NCBI GenBank assembly: GCA_028870815.1
Contig: JAGWOU010000185.1
Location: 1-5,077 of the forward strand
DNA length: 5,077 nt
Direction: 5' to 3'
From: Rhodospirillales bacterium
GTDB taxonomy: Bacteria; Pseudomonadota; Alphaproteobacteria; Acetobacterales; Acetobacteraceae
Within the stretch, counting starts at the first letter, position 1. The number at the start of each line of letters is the position of its first letter. A program made the position numbers and the translations under genes. The notes below the pieces were generated by a model, which saw nothing but the letters and a program-made list of their open reading frames with translations, did not search any database and was not told the DNA's origin. This document shows positions 1 to 4,815 of this stretch, in pieces.

Positions 1-13
1 TCTTGGTTCGATG
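1..13 (+). pseudogene. 5' side of the interrupted DUF6915-like gene (last codons before the insertion)
   Basis: Only the last four codons before the element are visible: TCT TGG TTC GAT (Ser-Trp-Phe-Asp), followed by the first base of the next codon, which lies in the shared core. They are in frame with the fragment beginning at 3462 and supply the WFD of the WFDESK motif expected in this family. The rest of the 5' part, including the start codon and ribosome binding site, lies outside the window to the left. The assignment rests on joining the two fragments and not on the 13 bases alone. Confidence 0.72.
8..13 (+). repeat. Left core of the element (direct repeat TCGATG)
   Basis: TCGATG here is repeated at the right junction. 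The left flank (TCTTGGT) is host gene and the sequence after it is element. Strand exchange by the recombinases could have taken place anywhere within these six bases. A 6-bp core is consistent with the spacing of tyrosine recombinase cleavage, and Tn554 also has a six-base core. Confidence 0.75.
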
Positions 14-23
14 TTATGTGGAC
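14..23 (+). repeat. Left terminal inverted repeat
   Basis: TTATGTGGAC starts on the first base after the left core. It matches TTATATGGAC, read on the opposite strand at 3452-3461, in 9 of 10 positions. A second, inverted partial copy (TATGGAC on the minus strand) lies at 73-79. It is probably a binding arm for one of the two recombinases, which is inference from its position beside the core. Confidence 0.68.
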
Positions 24-86
24 CGGCTAGCCCTTTGTTTCTTGATCGTCGGCGGAGGTGATTGTCCCGGTAGTCCATAGGAGGGG

Positions 87-138
87 CCCCGCCGCCCGCG
101 TAGCGCGTATTAACGCGCAAGCGGAGCGGGCGGCGGGG
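87..138. repeat. Compound palindrome in the left end of the element
   Basis: An outer stem of 13 perfect base pairs (CCCCGCCGCCCGC at 87-99 with GCGGGCGGCGGGG at 126-138) encloses an inner stem of 6 bp (GCGCGT 103-108, ACGCGC 113-118) with an ATTA loop. It lies 27 bp downstream of the tnpB stop on the minus strand. No T-run follows it in that direction, so it is not a typical intrinsic terminator. A further 10-bp palindrome, GTGGGCCCAC, is at 147-156. Possible roles are protection of the transcript end or a structural part of the attachment site. Confidence 0.6.
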
Positions 139-164
139 AGGTGCCTGTGGGCCCACCGGGTCAA

Positions 165-2228
165 TCACCGGACCACAACCGTCTTGGTTTTTTTGATTTT
201 ATTTTTCAATGGCTCACCGAGTTCATTTAACAATTGCTCGATCCGGCGCGCGATTGTGCAATGCCGTTCTACTTCGCGTGGCCAAGCCCGTTGTTTCGCA
301 TCTTCGGCAAGATTCAATTCCAACCTATGCCGCTCTCTTAGTCGGCCGGCATAAGCCGGTGTTGTCACAAACTTGGTGCAGCTCAGATAAAGATCGCATT
401 CGCAAGGACCCTCGGATGGCAATCGAAGGCAGTGGCCAAGCTCCAATTCGGTTTTAATAAAATTGGATTTCAGCCAATAAACGGCGGTGTTGCTGAGGCG
501 CCCGGCTCTAATGGCTTCAGCTCCAGGTCCGGCGAGTGATGCTCCCGGTCCGAGAACGCTTTGGTAGTCCTTGAGCACTTCGGCATCGCTGATCCGGGCA
601 TAGACCATAGACATATGAGGACTCTGGTGGCCAAGGACACTCATGATGGTATGAAGTTTCGCACCTCGCTCCGCAAGTTGGGTTCCGACGGTATGACGAA
701 ACCGATGCGCTGTGATTATGGGTTTGCCATCCGGGTTAACAAGGCCGGCGAGCATGCAGACGGTTTTGAGGGAGTGCTGAAACAGATAGTCCGGCGATAT
801 ACGCCCACTGCGGCGGTAAAATACGAAGCGGACGGGTTCGCCGGTGCGCTCGTCAAGGATTGGGCGGTCCCTGGCCTGCAGTCGTTTTGCGATCAGAGCC
901 CGCAGCGAGGCTGCAGCATCGTCGTGCAAAGGAACCATGCGTTCACGCATGGTCTTGCCGGCCGGAATGCGCAGGCGAGCGGTTCCATCTGGATACCGGT
1001 CCAGGCAATCGAGTCGCAACCGCGTGATCTCGCTGCGCCTGGCGCCTGACCATCGCGCCACCAGTAAGGCTGTTCTTTGGAATTCGCATGTGAGATTGGG
1101 AAGTTGTTCCATGAGGCGACTCAGTTCGGCCGCCGGGATAAAGCGGGGAACACGGTGCGCGAGGCGTGGCAAGTCGTTCGGATCCAGAAGGGGCCTGTTG
1201 GGGAAATTCGGCCATCCCCACGCAGCACCGTCTGCAAGAAAGCGGGCAACTGCACCAGCTCGTGCGCGCCTTGCTGTGATGGACAAGTGCGCACCGGTTC
1301 TCTGTGCAGTCTCAGATTGCAAGAATAGCAAATATGCGTTGAAATATTCTGGAGTTACATCGGCGAACGTCGAAATCGCCGGAGATGCTGCGGATAGAAA
1401 AGCAACGAATTGACGAAGCGACACGGCAAGGTGATCAACGGTGGGGCGGGCAAGAGTTTGCCGCTTCCTGTTGATCCACCGATCAGCCCATTCCTGCAGG
1501 TCAGGCCGTGGCGACGGCATTGGCTTTCTCTTATCCGGAATGATCCTCGGCCGGATAACGTCGTTGCCGCGATGGAAAAGCAGCAATTGAAGGCGTCGAA
1601 TGCGATGATGCCATCCGCGCTGGAAGCCTTTCGGGAAGTCTTCATCTGGTAGTTTGAATAGATGGGCATCTTTGCGTGCGGCAAAAGTTTTTACCGCCAC
1701 GGTCAACTCGTCAAGGTGGCACTGTCGCAAATCATCGAAAGACCTGATTCCGCTGTGCATGGCGAACCGGGGCAGTATCCCGTACAGCGATGAACGCATG
1801 CCGGTCTCGGAGTAGCCGATTTTGCTGCTGTCGGCGACGAGTTGATCAAGCCCGAAATAGGCATCAAGTGGCGCGAGCGTTTCTGCGACGCGCATGTTCC
1901 CAACGGCGAATAAGAAATCATAGTCCAGTCGGATGCGATCCGTGAGTGCCAGATAATACAGGTAGGTTCTGGCACGAAAACTCACTGGGTAAGTCGGAAA
2001 CGCCTGTCTGTCTCCAGCCAGGCAACCGATCCTGACCGGCAGTGGTTCGGAAAACCAGGCTTTGGGATCAGGCCATTGGGAGATGAAGTTTGCACGGTAT
2101 TCCAGCCTCTTACGACGAAAACTTTCGTCCATCGGAAGTTTAGAGAGGTAAGCCACATACTCGGCCTCACCGGAATGAACGAACAGTGAGCCTACGGCAT
2201 TGGTGGATTTGGAAGAGCTTCGGGTCAT
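165..2228 (-). CDS. tnpB: Tn554 TnpB-like large tyrosine recombinase
   Basis: This 687-residue protein is the second recombinase of the element, expected to act with the TnpA-like protein. Residues 1-240 form a long N-terminal region typical of TnpB. A core-binding domain follows at about 243-345 and a catalytic domain at about 360-560. Catalytic residues visible are Arg397 in WSGARRSEI, Lys425 in PAGKTMRER, His508 and Arg511 in HRFRHT, His534 in VLGHQSP, and Tyr543 in MVYARI. After the catalytic domain comes a cysteine cluster (Cys600, Cys609, Cys611, Cys617) that may bind zinc, a feature I associate with TnpB proteins, and then a charged tail ending in Lys-rich KNKIKKTK. Tn554 TnpB is about 630 aa, so this one is slightly long. 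The ATG sits in an ATGA overlap with the tnpA stop and has GGAG seven bases upstream (2236-2239), which indicates translational coupling. No intact tnpC follows. Confidence 0.9.
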   Translation of the reverse strand: MTRSSSKSTNAVGSLFVHSGEAEYVAYLSKLPMDESFRRKRLEYRANFISQWPDPKAWFSEPLPVRIGCLAGDRQAFPTYPVSFRARTYLYYLALTDRIRLDYDFLFAVGNMRVAETLAPLDAYFGLDQLVADSSKIGYSETGMRSSLYGILPRFAMHSGIRSFDDLRQCHLDELTVAVKTFAARKDAHLFKLPDEDFPKGFQRGWHHRIRRLQLLLFHRGNDVIRPRIIPDKRKPMPSPRPDLQEWADRWINRKRQTLARPTVDHLAVSLRQFVAFLSAASPAISTFADVTPEYFNAYLLFLQSETAQRTGAHLSITARRARAGAVARFLADGAAWGWPNFPNRPLLDPNDLPRLAHRVPRFIPAAELSRLMEQLPNLTCEFQRTALLVARWSGARRSEITRLRLDCLDRYPDGTARLRIPAGKTMRERMVPLHDDAAASLRALIAKRLQARDRPILDERTGEPVRFVFYRRSGRISPDYLFQHSLKTVCMLAGLVNPDGKPIITAHRFRHTVGTQLAERGAKLHTIMSVLGHQSPHMSMVYARISDAEVLKDYQSVLGPGASLAGPGAEAIRAGRLSNTAVYWLKSNFIKTELELGHCLRLPSEGPCECDLYLSCTKFVTTPAYAGRLRERHRLELNLAEDAKQRAWPREVERHCTIARRIEQLLNELGEPLKNKIKKTKTVVVR

Positions 2229-3385
2229 GGCGGTTCTCCGTCGGCTGGTGACGGATCACGGCTAAGGCCCAGTGCCTGGCGGTATTCCGCGACAACGACT
2301 GCGTCTGAAACGCGCGTGTAAATTCTGGTAGATTCTGGTGAGGCATGACCAAGTCGTTGCTGCAGGGTGAGTTCCCGCATTCCGGCCTCCCACATCCGCG
2401 TGGCATGGGTATGGCGCAGAGCATGTGGTGTCATCCATGGTTCTCGGATGTCTGCCCGTTCGCAAGCACGAGCGAACATTCGGACCAGACCGGCATAGGA
2501 CAGCGGTTCTTCGCGATGTTTGCCTGTTCCACCAACGAGGAATACAAATGGCGACACACCTTCGGCCGGGCGCTCGCCCATCACATAAGCGTTAAGCGTT
2601 TCCAGCGTTGCGCCATCATGGAGGTCAACTACGCGCTCGGTTCGTGATTTTGAACGAGCGCCTCTTGGGTGATCGTCCCGGCAGCGCACGAATATGCGCC
2701 TTCGCCCATAGCTGATATCCACCAGATGTAACCCCAAAGTTTCACCAGGACGGAGGCCAGCGTTGAGCATCAACAAGATGAGGCTTTGATCACGCAGGTT
2801 CCGCAATGCTTTCGATAGGCTGGCGATCTGCAAGTCGTTCATTGGTCGTGGCAACCGCCGGACGGTCTTCAGACGTAGTTCCCGGACCTCCGGTTCCTGT
2901 CGCGAGATACCAGTCAGGAATGGTCTATGCCGGTCCGTGGCGCGCCAGGATGTTCGGTCCTTGATCTTCACTATGGGGTTTGCCCCGGGGAATGCACCGA
3001 TGAAAATAGCCCAGTCGTAGAACGCGCTGACGGCGACAAGCACCCGATTGATGGTTGCGGCCGACAGACTGGCCGGCATCGCCACCCCGTCCTGAGTGGC
3101 CAGCCTTATTGTCCAATCCCTGTGCCTTCGCTTGGAAGGTGTCGATCGGAGGTAAAGCAGGAAATCAACCGAACGCTCGGCAGAAAACTCAGTCCAATCA
3201 ATGTGTTGACTTGTGAGAAAGGTCAAAAGATGAACGATATCATGAGCATAGGCCAGGACGGTGTTGGGCGAGTACCCCTTTGCTGTGAGGTAGGCCAGAA
3301 ACCTGCAGATAGGTCCAGCCGAAGCGCCGTCTTCATCGGAAAGGACAATGGTCTCGCCGCCGCTCGCGCGTCGCACTGTAAACAT
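2225..3385 (-). CDS. tnpA: Tn554 TnpA-like tyrosine recombinase
   Basis: This 386-residue site-specific tyrosine recombinase cuts and rejoins DNA at the element ends. An N-terminal core-binding (SAM-like) domain covers roughly residues 25-135 and includes RFLAYLTAKGYSPNTVLAY. The catalytic domain runs from about 180 to 370. Visible active-site residues are Arg212 in NAGLRPGETLGL, probably Lys246, His321 and Arg324 in HALRHTHATR, His347 in LGHASPESTRIY, and the nucleophile Tyr356. The set is complete, so the enzyme should be active. Length and position (first gene, followed by a larger recombinase) fit TnpA of Tn554, which is about 360 aa. The start at 3385 has GAGGT a few bases upstream. Only 76 bp separate this start from the right core, so any promoter inside the element must lie there. 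The stop overlaps the tnpB start by 4 bp. Generic integrase is the fallback call. Confidence 0.9.
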   Translation of the reverse strand: MFTVRRASGGETIVLSDEDGASAGPICRFLAYLTAKGYSPNTVLAYAHDIVHLLTFLTSQHIDWTEFSAERSVDFLLYLRSTPSKRRHRDWTIRLATQDGVAMPASLSAATINRVLVAVSAFYDWAIFIGAFPGANPIVKIKDRTSWRATDRHRPFLTGISRQEPEVRELRLKTVRRLPRPMNDLQIASLSKALRNLRDQSLILLMLNAGLRPGETLGLHLVDISYGRRRIFVRCRDDHPRGARSKSRTERVVDLHDGATLETLNAYVMGERPAEGVSPFVFLVGGTGKHREEPLSYAGLVRMFARACERADIREPWMTPHALRHTHATRMWEAGMRELTLQQRLGHASPESTRIYTRVSDAVVVAEYRQALGLSRDPSPADGEPP

Positions 3386-3461
3386 CGTGACCTCAATGGG
3401 TTCGGAAATATCAGGGCAGGTTATACGGCAAATGAAGGCCGTTCAGGTACTGTCCATATAA
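3386..3461. promoter_or_regulatory. Right end of the element, upstream region of tnpA
   Basis: This is the only element DNA available upstream of tnpA, 76 bp long. It carries the GAGGT ribosome binding site just before the start codon, the right terminal repeat and a subterminal inverted copy. On the minus strand TATAAC (3419-3424) resembles a -10 box, but no good -35 box is seen at the right distance. The promoter is therefore only a weak guess. The -10-like hexamer overlaps the subterminal repeat, so recombinase binding could repress it. Confidence 0.3.
3452..3461 (-). repeat. Right terminal inverted repeat
   Basis: Read on the minus strand this is TTATATGGAC, flush with the right core and 9/10 identical to the left terminal repeat. 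A weaker inverted partner, TTATACGGCA, lies at 3421-3430 on the plus strand and matches 7 of 10 positions of TTATRTGGAC. The symmetrical placement at both ends supports the element boundaries independently of the host gene reconstruction. Confidence 0.68.
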
Positions 3462-3467
3462 TCGATG
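3462..3467 (+). repeat. Right core of the element (direct repeat TCGATG)
   Basis: This is the second copy of the core. It is followed by AGAGCAAACTC of the interrupted gene and preceded by the element's terminal inverted repeat. The frame of the downstream gene continues from GAT GAG within and just after this core. Confidence 0.75.
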
Positions 3468-3742
3468 AGAGCAAACTCATTACAGCGGACTATCGTCATC
3501 GCTGTCTCCGGCATCACGCCGAAGGCATATTCATGTCGGAACGATTTTTCGGCGCGACGCTTACGCTCTCGACGGGGCGCATCGTGCCGGTGCGTCTTAT
3601 CGGCGAACAGCACGTTAAGGAGGATTTGGGCTTCATCCCAAGCTTTGCCGACTGGGTGAAATGTATCCGCCCTGAACCCTGGATGGGCCGAGCGCTCCCC
3701 TTGCATCTCGATCTCGACCCGCTCGCGGCAAACGCCGCCTGA
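3462..3742 (+). pseudogene. 3' part of a DUF6915-like gene, truncated by the insertion
   Basis: From the element junction, the frame reads Asp-Glu-Ser-Lys, then ADYRHRCLRHHAEGIF, FGATLTLSTGRIVPVR, IGEQHVKEDLGFIPSFADW and IRPEPWMGR, ending in TGA at 3740-3742. These blocks (RHRxLRHHAEGIF, GEQHVxEDLGxIPSxADW, RPEPWM) match my memory of the DUF6915 family, which has no known function and is frequent in mobile DNA of Proteobacteria; the family number should be confirmed. The N-terminal histidine-rich segment is separated by the 3.45-kb insertion. The frame stays open upstream into element DNA, but that part is antisense to tnpA and not part of the gene. A shortened product could start at ATG 3534 (Met-Ser-Glu-Arg), which has a weak AAGG upstream, giving 69 residues without the HH motif and probably no function. 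A terminator follows at 3765-3790. The gene is a pseudogene now, but would be restored by precise excision. Confidence 0.75.
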
Positions 3743-3764
3743 ATTTTCCTTCCCCGTTCAACCC

Positions 3765-3790
3765 AAGCCCGGCCTCGCGCCGGGCTTTTT
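3765..3790 (+). terminator. Intrinsic terminator after the interrupted gene
   Basis: A 9-bp perfect stem (AAGCCCGGC at 3765-3773, GCCGGGCTT at 3779-3787) with a CTCGC loop runs into five T residues at 3786-3790. It lies 22 bp after the stop of the DUF6915-like gene, and separates that gene from the next one, whose start is 18 bp further on. Confidence 0.88.
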
Positions 3791-3808
3791 GCATTTATGG
3801 AGTTCAAA

Positions 3809-4315
3809 ATGGCTGACTATTACACACAGACCGTCTTCCAGGAGAATATCCCGAAGGCGGATATGACGAAGTTGGAGTTTTTACTGCTCTCCAACATCTT
3901 CGAGTCCGTTGAGGAAGAAAGTGGAATCTATTTCTATTCGTCGGAAGGGGCGCGGGATTTTGTCTGGGCGCAGAAGTCCGAACTCATCGAGGCCATTGAG
4001 GAGTCTCGCGGCCATACCAGTCAAGTGCTGGCCATCGTCGAAGAACAGTTGGCAAAGCTGACACCAGACGAGGACGAACTGGAGTTGGACATGAGCGGCA
4101 TGTCCTGGGAACATATGATACAGGACATCGTCCGCCGCTCGGCCACGCTGCGGTATATCTCGGTTTCGGCAGCGTTCACCTGCTCGAAAATGCGTTCCGA
4201 CGGCTTTGGTGGAATGGCAGTGTTTGTCACCGCCGAAAATATCAAATGGTTTTCGACAACGGAATTCCTCACCGATTGTCTCGCCGAGATTGTTGGAGGT
4301 GATGACCAAGGATAA
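3809..4315 (+). CDS. Conserved hypothetical acidic protein, 168 aa
   Basis: The product begins MADYYTQTVFQENIP and is rich in Asp and Glu (for example residues 34-38 and 86-93). It has no signal peptide or membrane segment, so it is probably cytoplasmic. The central and C-terminal parts contain blocks that look conserved: SWEHMIQDIVRRSATLRYISV (residues 99-119), FTCSKMRSDGFGGMAVFVTAE (123-143) and a C-terminal helix near 151-162. I recall similar hypothetical proteins on plasmids and integrative elements of Alphaproteobacteria, but know no function. The start at 3809 is preferred over an in-frame ATG at 3797 because GGAG (3799-3802) lies six bases before it, and the earlier ATG would include that site. 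The preceding terminator suggests that its transcription starts separately or depends on read-through; no clear promoter fits in the short gap. A strong terminator follows. Confidence 0.82.
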   Translation: MADYYTQTVFQENIPKADMTKLEFLLLSNIFESVEEESGIYFYSSEGARDFVWAQKSELIEAIEESRGHTSQVLAIVEEQLAKLTPDEDELELDMSGMSWEHMIQDIVRRSATLRYISVSAAFTCSKMRSDGFGGMAVFVTAENIKWFSTTEFLTDCLAEIVGGDDQG

Positions 4316-4338
4316 CGCTACACCTCTGTCATAATGGG

Positions 4339-4369
4339 AAGGGTCGCCCCCGCGGGGGCGACCCTTTTT
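4339..4369 (+). terminator. Strong intrinsic terminator
   Basis: A 28-base perfect palindrome (4339-4366, centred on CGCG) is followed by a run of five T residues at 4365-4369. It lies just after the stop of the 168-aa gene and between that gene and the convergent small gene ending at 4400. In the minus direction the T-run is weak, so it serves mainly the plus strand gene. Confidence 0.9.
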
Positions 4370-4399
4370 CCGTGGAGGCAAAATCTAGTCCCGCTGCGG

Positions 4400-4603
4400 C
4401 TATGCAGGAAACTCAAATCCCGCCAGCCAAACCGGACCATGACTGTTGCGCTGGGGGTAGAGAAGCGGATCGCTGGTTGGACTCGCCCAATCCTTGCGCA
4501 GCTTCTCCTTGCAGCCAGGACCATGCGCCATGGCATAGTCGCGCAAGGCGGAAACCTGCTCGCGCATGAGCGGAGGGTAGTCTGTCTCGGGATCTCTTGG
4601 CAT
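4400..4603 (-). CDS. Small conserved hypothetical protein, 67 aa
   Basis: The product is MPRDPETDYPPLMREQVSAL followed by RDYAMAHGPGCKEKLRKDW, and ends in RNSHGPVWLAGFEFPA. It is small, soluble and mixed in charge, with no membrane segment. The pattern LRDYAxxHGxxxKxKLRxDW...LLYxxRNxHGPxWL resembles small hypothetical proteins that I recall from alphaproteobacterial mobile DNA; no function is known to me. The start is well supported by GGAGGA at 4612-4617 with about seven bases before the ATG. It converges on the 168-aa gene, with the terminator palindrome between them, and diverges from the gene starting at 4816. An overlapping 101-aa frame on the same strand (4318-4623) is less likely because it runs through the terminator. 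Confidence 0.75.
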   Translation of the reverse strand: MPRDPETDYPPLMREQVSALRDYAMAHGPGCKEKLRKDWASPTSDPLLYPQRNSHGPVWLAGFEFPA

Positions 4604-4707
4604 CGAAACGATCCTCCGCGCATTGGTAGCCTTGGCGTTTAGGCGGGCAAAGCTGCCGCGACGGTGTCGTCTATGCCAGTCCCGCCCGAGTCGAGGGGAG
4701 TCGCGGC

Positions 4708-4733
4708 GGGGGGGCGGGCAGGGAGGGAGAGGG
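4708..4733 (+). other. G-quadruplex-forming motif
   Basis: Five G-runs of three or more (4708-4714, 4716-4718, 4721-4723, 4725-4727, 4731-4733) separated by 1-3 bases satisfy the canonical four-run quadruplex rule. They lie on the sense strand of the downstream gene, about 80 bp before its start, so they could form in DNA or in the leader RNA. Confidence 0.6.
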
Positions 4734-4743
4734 CGGTTGGCGG

Positions 4744-4785
4744 CCGGGTGAACCCGGCATGGTTAGGAGAGCGGCTTCCGGGTTC
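4744..4785 (+). promoter_or_regulatory. Two mutually exclusive hairpins in the leader of the downstream gene
   Basis: CCGGGT (4744-4749) can pair with ACCCGG (4752-4757) as a tight hairpin. The same 3' arm, extended as GAACCCGG (4750-4757), can instead pair over 8 bp with CCGGGTTC (4778-4785). The second structure is followed by GTCTTTCCCC, which is not a proper T-run. Such competing pairings are typical of leader control, but could also be chance in GC-rich DNA. Confidence 0.35.
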
Positions 4786-4815
4786 GTCTTTCCCCACGCT
4801 CTCGGGAGTTTCTCC

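Larger units (their letters stand above)
14..164. other. Non-coding left end of the element
   Basis: This stretch between the tnpB stop and the left core holds no supported gene. It contains the left terminal repeat, a subterminal inverted copy at 73-79, the compound palindrome at 87-138 and a 10-bp palindrome at 147-156. A GTG-started frame overlapping the tnpB stop remains open to the window edge, but crosses the junction into the antisense of the host gene and does not look like TnpC. Confidence 0.55.
8..3467. mobile_element. Tn554-like element with two tyrosine recombinases and no cargo
   Basis: The unit is bounded by two direct copies of TCGATG (8-13 and 3462-3467). Immediately inside them sit inverted copies of TTATRTGGAC (14-23 on the plus strand, 3452-3461 on the minus strand). 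It contains only a tnpA-like and a tnpB-like gene, both on the minus strand. Removing the element together with one core copy joins TCT TGG TTC GAT to GAG AGC AAA in frame and rebuilds a conserved gene, which fixes both ends to within the 6-bp core. The distance from core to core is 3454 bp. The known Tn554 family moves by paired tyrosine recombinases TnpA and TnpB, usually with a small TnpC and resistance cargo, and leaves a short core at each junction. Here TnpC and cargo are missing. The boundaries and gene content are seen directly. The family assignment comes from the sizes, order and motifs of the two recombinases. Confidence 0.87.
4604..4815. promoter_or_regulatory. Divergent intergenic region with G-rich tract and hairpins
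   Basis: This 212-bp stretch separates the minus-strand 67-aa gene from the plus-strand gene at 4816 and must hold the start signals for both unless they are read through. It contains a G-run cluster at 4708-4733, a short hairpin at 4744-4757 and an overlapping longer stem pairing 4750-4757 with 4778-4785. I see no convincing -35/-10 pair in either direction. Open frames across it are artefacts of the G-rich composition. Confidence 0.45.

Noticed and set aside
87..138. Left-end palindrome as an intrinsic terminator for tnpAB
   Set aside because: The bases following the stem in the direction of transcription are C-rich and not a T-run, so the usual terminator requirement is not met.
58..457. 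Plus-strand frames of 98 and 82 codons
   Set aside because: They are antisense to the tnpB 3' end and the left-end palindrome, with no recognisable motif.
561..1413. Plus-strand frames of 162 and 189 codons
   Set aside because: They lie antisense to the catalytic region of the TnpB-like gene, have no family motifs, and overlap each other. They are composition shadows.
2927..3742. Long plus-strand frame of 271 codons
   Set aside because: Its first part is antisense to tnpA and joins the host gene remnant only because the frame happens to be open across the right junction. Only the part from 3462 belongs to a real gene.
3443..3807. Minus-strand frames of 87 and 97 codons
   Set aside because: They are antisense to the DUF6915-like remnant and its terminator, with no support.
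4318..4623. Minus-strand frame of 101 codons
   Set aside because: It overlaps the 67-aa gene in another frame and runs through the terminator palindrome; the 67-aa frame has a much better ribosome binding site and a conserved-looking product.
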